From contig CAVPDC010000014.1 of assembly GCA_963702595.1 (NCBI GenBank), positions 109,213 to 173,212 on the forward strand: a stretch of 64,000 bases of DNA, read 5' to 3'. The notes under the pieces are model-generated. The model did no database searches. It saw only the letters and a program-made list of their open reading frames with translations, and was not told the origin of the DNA. The DNA comes from JALORV01 sp963702595. Its GTDB lineage: Bacteria; Pseudomonadota; Gammaproteobacteria; Burkholderiales; Burkholderiaceae_F. How positions within the stretch are numbered: position 1 is the first letter of the stretch; every line of letters starts with the position of its first letter. A program made the position numbers and the translations under genes. This document shows positions 34,160 through 43,787 of this stretch, piece after piece.

Positions 34160-35290
34160 ATGACCTACGCCGCCATCACTGGTTGGGGCAAGTGCATGCC
34201 GCCAGCCGTGCTCTCCAACGAGGACCTCTCCACCTTCCTCGATACGACCGACGACTGGATCGTCTCGCGCACGGGCATGAAGGAGCGCCGCATCTCGCAC
34301 GTGGGGGCGATCGACATGGCCACCGTCGCGAGCCAGCGCGCACTGGCCTGCGCCGGGCTGGCGGCGGAAGACCTGGACCTCATTGTCTACGGCAGCTGCA
34401 GCAACGACGAGCAGGTGCCGAACAGCGCATCCGGCGTCCAGGTGAAGCTCGGTGCGGTCAACGCCGGCTCGATGGACGTCAACACCGCATGCACGAGCTT
34501 CCTGTACGGGTTGTCGAGCGCGAACGCGATGATCCGCACCGGAGCCATACGCAATGCGCTGGTGATCGGCGTCGAACTGATCTCGCCGTACATGGACTGG
34601 TCCAATCGCAACGTCGCCGTGCTGTTCGGCGATGGCTGCGCCGCCGTCGTGCTGCAGGCAAGCGACAAGCAGGAAGGACTGCTGGGCGAGCAGCTCGGCT
34701 GCTATGCCGACGCGCGCCAGATCCTGCGCGTGCGCGGCATGGGATGCACCTACGCGAATCGCGGCGTGCAGTTCGGCGACACGCTGTGGGACTTCGATGG
34801 CCAGGAAATCTTCAAGAAGGCCGTCAAGGGCATGACGCTCGCTTCGCAGAAGGTCATGGCCAAGTGCGGCGTCACTCCGGACCAGATCGACGTCGTTATC
34901 CCGCACCAGGCCAATCTGCGGATCATCGAGTCGGTGGCCAAGCACACGGGGCTGCCCATGGAGAAGGTGTTCCTGACCGTGCAGCGCTACGGCAACATGT
35001 CGGCCGCCACGGTGCCGGTGGCGCTGGTCGACGCGATCGAGGCAGGCCGCGTCCAGCCGGGCACGCTGATGCTGATGCCGGGCTTCGGCGGCGGACTGAC
35101 GCTGTGTTCGCACCTGGTCAAATGGGGCGACCGCGTCACGCCGCTCGACACGACGACCGCGGACCTTCCCCCCTGCACGCGCACCGCGCTCGAGATGGTC
35201 AACTACATTCGCGTGCGCAAGCACGCGCACGACACTTCCGAGCCCGGCCTGATGGCGCCTCGCTTCGCAGAAGCCGACGTAGCCTCCTGA
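34160..35290 (+). CDS. 3-oxoacyl-ACP synthase III family protein (KAS III)
   Basis: This thiolase-fold enzyme (376 aa) resembles FabH. The catalytic triad is intact: C111 (NTACTSF), H249 (IPHQAN) and N279 (RYGNMSAA). The start has TTDDWIVSRTGMKERR. It is about 50 residues longer than FabH, with a C-terminal tail rich in charge that follows GGGLTLCSHLVKWG. No ACP, fabD or fabG gene is nearby, so a secondary-metabolism or beta-lactone/ketone-forming role is possible. ATG at 34160 has AGGAAA upstream. Confidence 0.9.
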   Translation: MTYAAITGWGKCMPPAVLSNEDLSTFLDTTDDWIVSRTGMKERRISHVGAIDMATVASQRALACAGLAAEDLDLIVYGSCSNDEQVPNSASGVQVKLGAVNAGSMDVNTACTSFLYGLSSANAMIRTGAIRNALVIGVELISPYMDWSNRNVAVLFGDGCAAVVLQASDKQEGLLGEQLGCYADARQILRVRGMGCTYANRGVQFGDTLWDFDGQEIFKKAVKGMTLASQKVMAKCGVTPDQIDVVIPHQANLRIIESVAKHTGLPMEKVFLTVQRYGNMSAATVPVALVDAIEAGRVQPGTLMLMPGFGGGLTLCSHLVKWGDRVTPLDTTTADLPPCTRTALEMVNYIRVRKHAHDTSEPGLMAPRFAEADVAS

Positions 35291-35467
35291 CCGGGGCGAC
35301 CGGCGCGGCATTCGGCACAACCGCGTGCGCCGGGACGGTGCAACCAGGCGGCCCGTGCCTTCCGGCCGGGCGAACGGCAGCGCGGCAGAGATCTCTGCCG
35401 CGGACGGCGGGTTCGCGACGTCGTCAGTAGAATCAGGCGCTCCTCTCCTTCCCCGGATGCCGCACCG

Positions 35468-36370
35468 ATGACGACCAAGACCTATGACTCCGTTCCCAAG
35501 CATCGCGTCGCGTTCCTCGGACTGGGCGTGATGGGCTATCCGATGGCCGGGCACCTTGCACGCGCCGGACATCACGTCGCCGTGTACAACCGCACCACCA
35601 AGAAGGCCGACCAGTGGGTCGAGGAATTCGGCGGGCGTGCGGGGCGGACGCCGCGCGAAGCTGCGGCGGATGCGCAGATCGTCTTTTCGTGCGTCGGCAA
35701 TGACGACGACCTTCGGAGCGTCATGCTCGGCAACGACGGCGCCTTCGCGCGCCTGGACAAGGATGCCATCGTGTTCGATGACACGACGGCCTCGGCGCGC
35801 GTGGCACGTGAACTTTATGCCGAAGCCCGCGGCCGCGGCCTGCACTTCATCGACGCACCCGTCTCAGGCGGGCAGGCCGGTGCGGTCAACGGCGCGCTGA
35901 CGGTCATGTGCGGCGGCGACGCGGCACCCTTCGAGCGTGCCCAGCCGGTGGCGATGGCGTTTGCAAAGGCGGTGACCCGCATCGGCGAGACGGGCTCCGG
36001 ACAACTCTCGAAGATGGTCAATCAGCTGTGCATCGCCGGCCTGGTGCAGGGTCTGTCGGAAGGCATCAGCTTCGGGCTCGCCGCCGGGCTCGACATGAAA
36101 CTCGTCCTGCAGGTGCTGGGCAAGGGAGCGGCGCAGAGCTGGCAGATGGACAACCGGGGTCCGACGATGATCGACGACAAGTTCGACTTCGGCTTCGCCG
36201 TGGACTGGATGCGCAAGGACCTCGGGCTGTGCCTAGACGAAGCGCGGGCGAACGGCGCGCCGCTGCCGGTCGCCGCATTGGTGGACCAGTTCTATTCCGA
36301 TGTACAGGCCATGGGGGGCCAGCGCTGGGACACCTCGAGCCTGATCCGGCGCCTGCGACCGCGTGCCTGA
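35468..36370 (+). CDS. NAD(P)-dependent beta-hydroxyacid dehydrogenase (HIBADH family)
   Basis: This 300-aa oxidoreductase belongs with 3-hydroxyisobutyrate, tartronate semialdehyde and related dehydrogenases. The Rossmann motif FLGLGVMGYPMAGHLARAGH is at about residues 16-35, the substrate motif DAPVSGGQAGAVNGALTVMCGG follows, and the catalytic Lys is in GQLSKMVNQL. The usual HIBADH family C-terminal helical domain is present. The exact substrate is not identifiable. A TAGAAT hexamer at 35428-35433 is a weak -10 candidate. Confidence 0.92.
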   Translation: MTTKTYDSVPKHRVAFLGLGVMGYPMAGHLARAGHHVAVYNRTTKKADQWVEEFGGRAGRTPREAAADAQIVFSCVGNDDDLRSVMLGNDGAFARLDKDAIVFDDTTASARVARELYAEARGRGLHFIDAPVSGGQAGAVNGALTVMCGGDAAPFERAQPVAMAFAKAVTRIGETGSGQLSKMVNQLCIAGLVQGLSEGISFGLAAGLDMKLVLQVLGKGAAQSWQMDNRGPTMIDDKFDFGFAVDWMRKDLGLCLDEARANGAPLPVAALVDQFYSDVQAMGGQRWDTSSLIRRLRPRA

Positions 36371-36460
36371 AGAGGCACCGGCGCGTAGTTGCGCCGCAAG
36401 CGCGGGCACTTTGCGGCGTGCGCGCGGTCGAAGGCGTTCGATCCTCTCCGGCGCACGCCC

Positions 36461-37033
36461 ATGCACGACACGGCGTTGAACCAGGCGCTGGCCCAGCTGC
36501 GGCCGACGCTGCTGAAAATTGCGCGGCTCCAGCTGCGCAACGACACTTGGGCGGAGGACGTCGTATCGGAGACGCTGATCGCCGCGCTGGAAGGCGCGCA
36601 GGACTTCGCCGGTACGTCCCAGCTCAAGACCTGGGTCGTCGGCATACTGAAGCACAAGATCATCGACCAGTTTCGGCGGACGAGCCGCGAGGTCTCAGTC
36701 GAAGCCGCGATGGAAGCAGCCGACGTCGAGTCCTACGAAGAACTGTTCCACGCCAACGGCCACTTTGCGAACCCTGTTCCGGCCTGGGGGAACCCCGAGT
36801 CAACGCTCGGCGAGACCCAGTTCCTGCAGATCCTGCAGGCCTGCGTCGACAAGCTGCCCTCGAGCCTAGGCCGGATCTTCATGATGCGCGAATGGCTCGA
36901 GCAGGACACCGACGAAATCTGTAAGGAACTCGGGATCACGCCGACCAACTGCTTTGTGATGCTGTATCGGGCCCGTATGCGCCTGCGCGAGTGCCTGCAA
37001 CTGAACTGGTTCGAGGAAGCACGAGGCACCTGA
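36461..37033 (+). CDS. ECF-type sigma-70 family RNA polymerase sigma factor
   Basis: This 190-aa sigma factor has region 2 (LRPTLLKIARLQLRNDTWAEDVVSETLIAALEG, then LKTWVVGILKHKIIDQFRR) and region 4 (LPSSLGRIFMMREWLEQDTDEICKELGITPTNCFVMLYRARMRL). Regions 1 and 3 are absent, as in ECF factors. About 25 residues link the two regions (DVESYEELFHANGHF), which is longer than usual. The ATG at 36461 gives the expected N-terminus MHDTALNQAL. A small zinc-finger anti-sigma gene starts two bases after its stop. It probably controls the cluster that follows. Confidence 0.93.
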   Translation: MHDTALNQALAQLRPTLLKIARLQLRNDTWAEDVVSETLIAALEGAQDFAGTSQLKTWVVGILKHKIIDQFRRTSREVSVEAAMEAADVESYEELFHANGHFANPVPAWGNPESTLGETQFLQILQACVDKLPSSLGRIFMMREWLEQDTDEICKELGITPTNCFVMLYRARMRLRECLQLNWFEEARGT

Positions 37034-37034
37034 G

Positions 37035-37223
37035 GTGAGCGGACTGCCACTTCGACTTACCTGCAAGGAAGCCCACCGGCTGGTATCGGAGGAACTCGAC
37101 CGCACCCTGCCGCTCGGCGAGCGGCTGCGCGTACGGATGCACCTGCTGGTGTGCGGCAGCTGTACCCACTTCAAGGAGCAGATGCAGCTCCTGCGCTCTG
37201 CCATGCAGCGGCTGGGCGAGTGA
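37035..37223 (+). CDS. Zinc-finger anti-sigma factor (zf-HC2)
   Basis: This 62-aa protein has the HxxxCxxC zinc-binding anti-sigma motif in MHLLVCGSCTHF, preceded by CKEAHRLVSEELDR. It lacks any membrane segment, so it is a soluble anti-sigma, possibly redox- or metal-sensing through its Cys residues. The start is GTG, one base after the sigma-factor stop codon. Translational coupling would keep the pair in balance. Confidence 0.9.
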   Translation: MSGLPLRLTCKEAHRLVSEELDRTLPLGERLRVRMHLLVCGSCTHFKEQMQLLRSAMQRLGE

Positions 37224-37314
37224 TGACGGCGCCGGCAACACGACGCGCGAGCTGACCCGGCCTTGCAGCACGCCCCCATCAATCCACGTCACTGACACTG
37301 TCACGGAGCATCGA

Positions 37315-38284
<970 letters not shown>

Positions 38285-38292
<8 letters not shown>

Positions 38293-39277
38293 CGGCGCAC
38301 GCGTGCACGCCGATGCGCCGGGGCGGATCTGCCCGCCCTCCTACGGCTACTCGCCGCGCGTTCTGGCACGGCCGGCCGATGTCAGCGCCGATGTGCTGTA
38401 TGTCATCGGCGGCCTTTATGGCAACGCCCTGGCACTGGAAGCGATCGAGCGCATGGCCGCACAGGAGGCCGTCGCCGCGGCGCTCGTCTTCAACGGTGAT
38501 TTTCACTGGTTCGACGCCGAACCGGCGGCGTTTGCCGAGATCCAGCATCGCGTGCTCGCGCACCATGCGCTGCGCGGCAACGTCGAGACCGAGATCGCCT
38601 CGGACGACGCGGCAGCGGGCTGCGGCTGCGCCTACCCCGAATCGGTCCCGGACGATGATGTCGCGCGCAGCAATGCGATCCTCGATCGCCTGCGCGGCGT
38701 CGCGGCGCAGGTCGCGGGCAGCCGCGCGTCGCTCGGCGCGCTGCCGATGCACGCGGTCGCGCAGGTGGGCGGCGCGCGCATCGGCATCGTCCACGGCGAT
38801 GCCTGGTCACTGGCCGGTTGGCGTTTCGCGCACAATCGGCTGCACGCCGACACGCCCGATGACGCGCTCGAAGCGGCGCTCGCACTGGCGGCGGTCGACG
38901 GCTTTGCCTCGAGCCACACCTGCGCGCCGGCCTTGAAGTCCACGGCACGCGGCTTCGTCATCAACAATGGAGCTGCCGGCATGGCGAACTTCCGGGGAGC
39001 GACGCACGGCGTGATCACTCGCATCGCGACTCGCGCGCTGCCACCGGCGCTCGAGCCACAGCGCCTGTATGGGCTGAGTGACTGGATTCAGGGACGCCCC
39101 TGCATCGTCGACGCGCTGAAGGTCGAATTCAATCTCGCTGCCTGGCTGCGTCGCTTCGATGCCTACTGGCCAGACGGAACCCCTGCCGCGTTGTCTTACC
39201 GCTCGCGCATCGTCGGGGTCAGTGACTTCGAGATCGAGCACGCGCTCGGACGCGCTGTCACTTCCTGCACCGACTGA
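38285..39277 (+). CDS. Metallophosphoesterase-fold protein with altered metal site
   Basis: The protein (330 aa) follows the calcineurin-like order of motifs, but key metal ligands are changed. Motif I DxHGN reads GLYGN (residues 43-47), so the Asp and His are lost. Motif II is GDFHWFD (71-77). GNH reads GNVET, and GHTH reads SHTCAP, while IVHGDAW is kept. A Cys-rich CGCAYPE insertion follows. It may bind a different metal or have lost catalysis. The TTG start at 38285 has a perfect GGAGG at 38275-38279 and overlaps arsS by eight bases; a GTG at 38303 is an alternative. Confidence 0.82.
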
Positions 39278-39406
39278 CGGGCGCCGACGTGCGCCTCGGC
39301 CGGACCATGGAGTGTCGGGCCATCCCGCGGTAAGGTGCGCTGATCCTCGCCGACGGATTCGCTTGCCGTCCCGCCCACCCACGCCCCGCCGCGTCGAAAG
39401 CCTCGC

Positions 39407-41638
39407 ATGAACCGGAAACTCGCCATCGTCGCGCTGATCGCACTCGCGATCGGGCTCTTCTTAACCTTCGACCTCGGGCGTTACTTCGATCTGGCGTACC
39501 TGAAGAGCCAGCAGGCCGCGTTCGCGGCGTTCTATGCCAGTCACCCCGCCGCGACGATCGCCGCCTACTTCCTCCTCTACGTCGCGGTGGCGGCGCTCTC
39601 GCTGCCCGGCGCCGCGGTCCTGACGCTGGCCGGCGGTGCACTGTTCGGCTTCTGGGTCGGGCTCGTCGTCGTGTCGTTCGCGTCGAGCCTCGGCGCGCTG
39701 CTGGCGATGCTCGCCGCGCGCCTGGTGCTTGGCGACTCGGTGCAGCGACGCTTTGGCACACAGCTCGCCGCGATCAATGCCGGCATCGCGCGCGACGGCC
39801 CGTTTTACCTGTTTGCGCTGCGACTGGTGCCGATCTTCCCCTTCTTCATCATCAACCTGTTAATGGGCCTGACGAAGATCCGCGCGTCGACTTTCTACTG
39901 GGTGAGCCAGCTCGGCATGCTGCTGGGCACCGCGGTGTACGTCAACGTCGGCACGCAGCTTGCACAGTTGGAGTCCCTGCGCGGAGTGCTGTCGCCCGGA
40001 CTGCTGTTGTCATTCGTGCTGCTCGGAGTCTTCCCTCTGATCGCGAAGAAAGTCGTCGACCACCTCAGAGCGCGCAAGGTTTACGCTCGATGGGCAGACC
40101 GTCGACCTTCGTCTTTCGACTACAACATGGTCGTCATCGGCGCCGGGTCCGCGGGACTGGTTTCCGCCTACATCGCCGCCGCCACCAAGGCAAGGGTCGC
40201 GCTGGTCGAACGCCACCGCATGGGCGGCGACTGCCTCAACACGGGGTGCGTGCCCAGCAAGGCACTGATCCGTTCGGCGAAGCTGCTGTCGCATATCGCG
40301 CGATCGAAGTCGTTGGGTATCGCCGCAGCAAGCGCGAGATTCGACTTCGCTGATGTGATGGAACGCGTGCAGCGGGTGATTGCTGCCATCGAGCCGCACG
40401 ACTCGGTCGAGCGTTATTCAGCGCTGGGCGTCGACTGCATCGAAGGCAGCGCGAGGATGACGTCGCCGTGGACGGTCGAGGTGCAGACCGATGCCGGTTC
40501 CCGCACGCTGACGACGAAGACCATCGTGATTGCCGCCGGAGCGCGACCGTTCGTGCCGCCGATCCCGGGGCTCGACGAGGTCGGATACCTGACCTCCGAC
40601 ACCGTGTGGAATCTCCGCGAGTTGCCGCGCCGCCTGGTCGTGCTTGGCGGCGGGCCGATCGGGTGCGAACTGACGCAGGCGTTTGCGCGCTTCGGTTCGC
40701 AGGTGACGCAGGTCGAAATGCTGCCGCGGATCATGATCCGCGAGGACCCGGAGGTCTCGGCACTCGTGAAGCAGCGATTCGAAGCCGAAGGCATCCGTGT
40801 GCTGACGGAGCATAAGGCCAACCGGTTCTGCCGAGAAGGCGGCGAGAAGATCCTGCTGGCCGAGCACGCCGGACAGGAGGTGCGCATCCCATTTGACGCC
40901 GTGATCGTGGCGGTCGGCCGCATCGCCAACACGCAGGGCTACGGGCTCGAAGAACTCGGCATAGGAACCACCAAGGCACGCACCGTCGAGACCGACGACT
41001 ACCTGCAGACGATCTATCCGAACATCCTGGCGTGCGGCGACGTGGCCGGTCCGTACCAGTTCACGCACACCGCCTCGCACCAGGCGTGGTACGCGGCCGT
41101 CAACGGGCTGTTCGGGACGTTTCGCAGGTTCAAGGCCGACTACCGCGTGATCCCGTGGGCCACCTTCACCGAACCCGAGGTCGCCCGTGTCGGACTGAAC
41201 GAAACGGAGGCAAAGGAAAAGGGCATCGCCTATACGTCCTCCATTTATGGCATCGACGATCTCGACCGCGCGATCGCCGACGAGGAAGCACATGGCTTCG
41301 TGAAGGTGCTTACGATCCCAGGGACCGACGAGATCCTCGGCGTCACGATCGTCGGCGAGCACGCGGGCGACCTGATCGCCGAGTATGTGCTCGCGATGAA
41401 GCACCGACTCGGACTGAACCAAGTTCTCGGCACGATTCACATCTACCCGACGCTCGCCGAAGCGAACAAATACGCGGCCGGCGCGTGGAAGCGCGGCACT
41501 GTCACGCAAGGGCAATGGACGTTCCTCACCGCTTTCCAGTCCTGGCGGCGCGGCGCCACCGGCGTCGGCCGCGTGCTCGCCGCAGTTCGCGCAGTGGTGA
41601 AGGACAAGCGTCCGGCATACTCGACATCGTCACACTGA
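39407..41638 (+). CDS. TVP38/TMEM64 (VTT) membrane domain fused to FAD disulfide oxidoreductase
   Basis: This 743-aa fusion has a VTT/DedA-like membrane domain (about residues 1-222, with ALSLPGAAVLTLAGGALFG and FALRLVPIFPFFIINLLMG). A flavoprotein of the mercuric reductase/dihydrolipoamide dehydrogenase family starts near 238 with VVIGAGSAGLVSAYI. The redox disulfide is C276/C281 in GGDCLNTGCVPSK, and the His-Glu pair is in HIYPTLAEA. A second Rossmann motif is VVLGGGPIGCELTQAF. There is no HMA domain or C-terminal Cys pair as in MerA, so it is not a typical mercuric reductase. It should place a thiol-disulfide or metal-reducing flavoprotein at the inner membrane. Confidence 0.93.
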   Translation: MNRKLAIVALIALAIGLFLTFDLGRYFDLAYLKSQQAAFAAFYASHPAATIAAYFLLYVAVAALSLPGAAVLTLAGGALFGFWVGLVVVSFASSLGALLAMLAARLVLGDSVQRRFGTQLAAINAGIARDGPFYLFALRLVPIFPFFIINLLMGLTKIRASTFYWVSQLGMLLGTAVYVNVGTQLAQLESLRGVLSPGLLLSFVLLGVFPLIAKKVVDHLRARKVYARWADRRPSSFDYNMVVIGAGSAGLVSAYIAAATKARVALVERHRMGGDCLNTGCVPSKALIRSAKLLSHIARSKSLGIAAASARFDFADVMERVQRVIAAIEPHDSVERYSALGVDCIEGSARMTSPWTVEVQTDAGSRTLTTKTIVIAAGARPFVPPIPGLDEVGYLTSDTVWNLRELPRRLVVLGGGPIGCELTQAFARFGSQVTQVEMLPRIMIREDPEVSALVKQRFEAEGIRVLTEHKANRFCREGGEKILLAEHAGQEVRIPFDAVIVAVGRIANTQGYGLEELGIGTTKARTVETDDYLQTIYPNILACGDVAGPYQFTHTASHQAWYAAVNGLFGTFRRFKADYRVIPWATFTEPEVARVGLNETEAKEKGIAYTSSIYGIDDLDRAIADEEAHGFVKVLTIPGTDEILGVTIVGEHAGDLIAEYVLAMKHRLGLNQVLGTIHIYPTLAEANKYAAGAWKRGTVTQGQWTFLTAFQSWRRGATGVGRVLAAVRAVVKDKRPAYSTSSH

Positions 41639-41666
41639 CGATGACCTTCGCGGGGCCACACAGCAC

Positions 41667-42398
41667 ATGACAGCGGATGCGGCGATTGAGGCGGGAGCGC
41701 GCCCACGAACGCCAGCGCTCGGGGCCGAACGCGTCGCGCTTGCCCTCGGAATGACCGGCGCGCTGGGCGAAGAACTGCTGGCCGCGCTGGTCGGCTCCCC
41801 CAGTTACCGGCGGGTTCACGTCGCCGTGATACAGAGCATCGTCTCGGCCGCCTCGAAGTTCCATCCCTGGGTCGCCGGATCTACGCCCGTGAAGGCGGAC
41901 GACGCATTCGTCTGCGTGACTGATGACGCCGTGCCGCTTCCGCGCACGTCGCCGCTGCAGCGCTACAGTACCGATCAGCTTCTCACTGCCGCGCGTGCAG
42001 CGCGGGACGCCGGCGCACGTCGCCTCGTCGTCATCGCTCCGTTGTCGGCCGTGCTGCAGCTCAACGCGGCATCGCACAGCGTGTCCAGCGAACAGGAATT
42101 GGCACTGGTGGAGATGCGATTCGAAACCCTGGTCTTCGTGCGGCCGACGCGCGACGAGATCGAAGACTCGAAAGCTCCATGGCTGCAACGTACCGTGAGC
42201 TCGCTTGGACGCAGCGTGCTGGAGATCATGCTGCCGGCGCAGGTACAGGCGCTGCGACCGAAGACGGCTGCGCTTGCGATCCTCACGGCGGTCGAACGCA
42301 TGCCGCCCGGTGTACATGTCATCGGCGCGCGGGAGTTGACAGACATCGTCGCCGAAACGATGCCCGCCTTGCTACCCACGCGGCCCCGGCTGCGCTAG
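41667..42398 (+). CDS. NAD(P)-binding Rossmann-fold protein
   Basis: This 243-aa protein resembles NAD(P)-dependent epimerase/NmrA-like proteins, with a weak nucleotide motif near ALGMTGALGEELLAALVGS instead of the usual GxxGxxG. AARDAGARRLVVIAPLSA fits the third beta strand region, and FETLVFVRPTRDEIED the fourth. No YxxxK catalytic pair is seen, so enzyme activity is uncertain. It lies 28 bases after the fusion oxidoreductase and looks like part of the same transcription unit. Confidence 0.75.
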   Translation: MTADAAIEAGARPRTPALGAERVALALGMTGALGEELLAALVGSPSYRRVHVAVIQSIVSAASKFHPWVAGSTPVKADDAFVCVTDDAVPLPRTSPLQRYSTDQLLTAARAARDAGARRLVVIAPLSAVLQLNAASHSVSSEQELALVEMRFETLVFVRPTRDEIEDSKAPWLQRTVSSLGRSVLEIMLPAQVQALRPKTAALAILTAVERMPPGVHVIGARELTDIVAETMPALLPTRPRLR

Positions 42399-42433
42399 GG
42401 ATGAAACGACACCCAAGCTCGCATCGGCTCGCT

Positions 42434-42449
42434 GCCCCCCCGAGGGGGC
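42434..42449 (+). repeat. GC palindrome in the spacer before the TIGR04283 glycosyltransferase
   Basis: GCCCCC-CCGA-GGGGGC forms a 6-bp hairpin. The surrounding GCTCGCTGCC...GGGGGCT resembles an intergenic palindrome I recall from Burkholderiales genomes. No second copy was noticed in the window and no T run follows. Confidence 0.35.
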
Positions 42450-42480
42450 TGTCTGTGGCTTCGGACGGCCGGCCATTGAC

Positions 42481-43164
42481 ATGCGCCTGGTGATCATCGT
42501 CCCGGTACTGAACGAGGTTGACGGCGTCCGCCGGACGCTCGCGGGATTGCAGCCGCTGCGGGCGCGCGGGGTGCGCGTCGTCGTCGTCGACGGCGGCAGC
42601 CCGGATGGCACAGTCGACCTCGCACGGCCCCTCGCCGACGACGTCATCGTCGCGGCGCGCGGCCGCGCGCGCCAAATGAACTCTGGCGCGGAGCACGTCG
42701 GCGACTCGGCGGATGTGCTGCTGTTCCTGCATGCCGATACTCGACTGCCGCCGGACCTGGACCAACGCATCGCCGATGCGATCGCCGAGGGCGCGCGCTG
42801 GGGACGCTTCGATGTCCGCATCGAAGGCAGCGCGGTGCTGCTTCGCTTCGTGGCGCGGCTGATGAACTGGCGATCCCGCCTGACCGGCATCTGCACCGGC
42901 GACCAGGCGATCTTCGTTGAGCGCACACTGTTCGAGTCACTCGGCGGATTCGCAGATCAGCCTCTGATGGAAGACGTCGAGTTCACCCGGCGCGCCCGGC
43001 ACATCGCGTGGCCCGCCGCACTGCCCGGCGCCATCACCTCGGGCCGACGCTGGGAGCAACGCGGCGTCTGGGTCACGATCCTGCAGATGTGGTCGCTGCG
43101 CTGGCGCTACTGGCGCGGGGCCGATCCCGCCGCGCTGGCGCGCGAATACCGGAACGTGCGCTGA
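42481..43164 (+). CDS. TIGR04283-type glycosyltransferase (GT2)
   Basis: A GT-A fold family 2 glycosyltransferase of 227 aa. The N-terminal IIVPVLNEVDGVRRTL and VVVVDGGSPDGTVDLA carry the nucleotide-sugar-binding residues. LLFLHADTRLP holds the metal-binding DxD-like HAD, and LMEDVEFTRRAR has the catalytic ED. TIGR04283 proteins co-occur with the ArsS-type radical SAM family and are named arsenosugar biosynthesis glycosyltransferases. It shares the TGATG overlap with the next gene. Confidence 0.9.
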   Translation: MRLVIIVPVLNEVDGVRRTLAGLQPLRARGVRVVVVDGGSPDGTVDLARPLADDVIVAARGRARQMNSGAEHVGDSADVLLFLHADTRLPPDLDQRIADAIAEGARWGRFDVRIEGSAVLLRFVARLMNWRSRLTGICTGDQAIFVERTLFESLGGFADQPLMEDVEFTRRARHIAWPAALPGAITSGRRWEQRGVWVTILQMWSLRWRYWRGADPAALAREYRNVR

Positions 43165-43787
43165 TGCCCGGGCTGCAGGTCGCCGTGCTGGCGCGTGCCG
43201 CGATTCCCGGTGGCGCGAAGACACGCCTGATTTCCGCTGTGGGCGCCGCGGGCGCCGCCGCCCTGCAGGCGCATCTGACGGAGCTCGCGCTCCGCCGCGC
43301 CTGCGCTACGCAGACTCAGGTGCTGCTGTGGCTGGCCGGCGCGGCGGACCCCTCCGTGACGCGGCTCGCACACGAGCTTGGCGTCGAGGTCCGGCCCCAG
43401 CCCGACGGCGATCTCGGCGACCGCATGCTGGCCGCGCTGTGCCATGCACAGGCGTGCGACCGTCGGGGCATCGTCATCGGCACCGACTGTCCCGCGCAGT
43501 CGGAAGCGGATATCGAGCACGCTGGCGCGCTGCTTGGCGAATACGACGTTGTGCTGCAGCCCGCGCACGACGGCGGCTACGTGATGATCGGGATGGCGCT
43601 GCCGCACCCGGAAGTCTTCGCCGAGATGCCTTGGGGTACCGACGCCGTGCTTGCCAAGACGCGCGAACGCATCTGCGCCTTGGGTTTGCGGCACGCCGAA
43701 TTGCGGGCGCTGCCCGACCTCGACCGGCCCGAGGATATCGCTGTCGCGCTGGAGCGCGGCTGGATCGATCGCGGAGCCTGGGCGTGA
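43164..43787 (+). CDS. TIGR04282-type glycosyltransferase
   Basis: This 207-aa protein belongs to the nucleotidyl/glycosyl transferase family DUF2064 (TIGR04282). The N-terminal VLARAAIPGGAKTRLI is the nucleotide-binding RxxxxGxxKTRL pattern. IVIGTDCPAQSEADI and DVVLQPAHDGGYVMIGM are the family core. It starts within the stop of the preceding glycosyltransferase and its own stop overlaps the DUF3047 start, a compact translationally coupled row. TIGR04282 and TIGR04283 appear together near ArsS in many bacteria. Confidence 0.9.
   Translation: MPGLQVAVLARAAIPGGAKTRLISAVGAAGAAALQAHLTELALRRACATQTQVLLWLAGAADPSVTRLAHELGVEVRPQPDGDLGDRMLAALCHAQACDRRGIVIGTDCPAQSEADIEHAGALLGEYDVVLQPAHDGGYVMIGMALPHPEVFAEMPWGTDAVLAKTRERICALGLRHAELRALPDLDRPEDIAVALERGWIDRGAWA

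Noticed and set aside
33233..35845. A very long open frame (870 codons) on the minus strand across ggt and the KAS III gene
   Set aside because: It is antisense to two genes with complete catalytic motifs, has Arg/His/Ala-rich composition typical of a GC-rich reverse frame, and no domain is recognisable.
39407..41638. Calling the fusion protein a mercuric reductase (MerA)
   Set aside because: There is no HMA domain and no C-terminal vicinal Cys pair, and no mer genes are near.
42434..42449. Treating the GC palindrome as an intrinsic terminator inside the cluster
   Set aside because: No T run follows on either strand and the genes on both sides appear to belong together.
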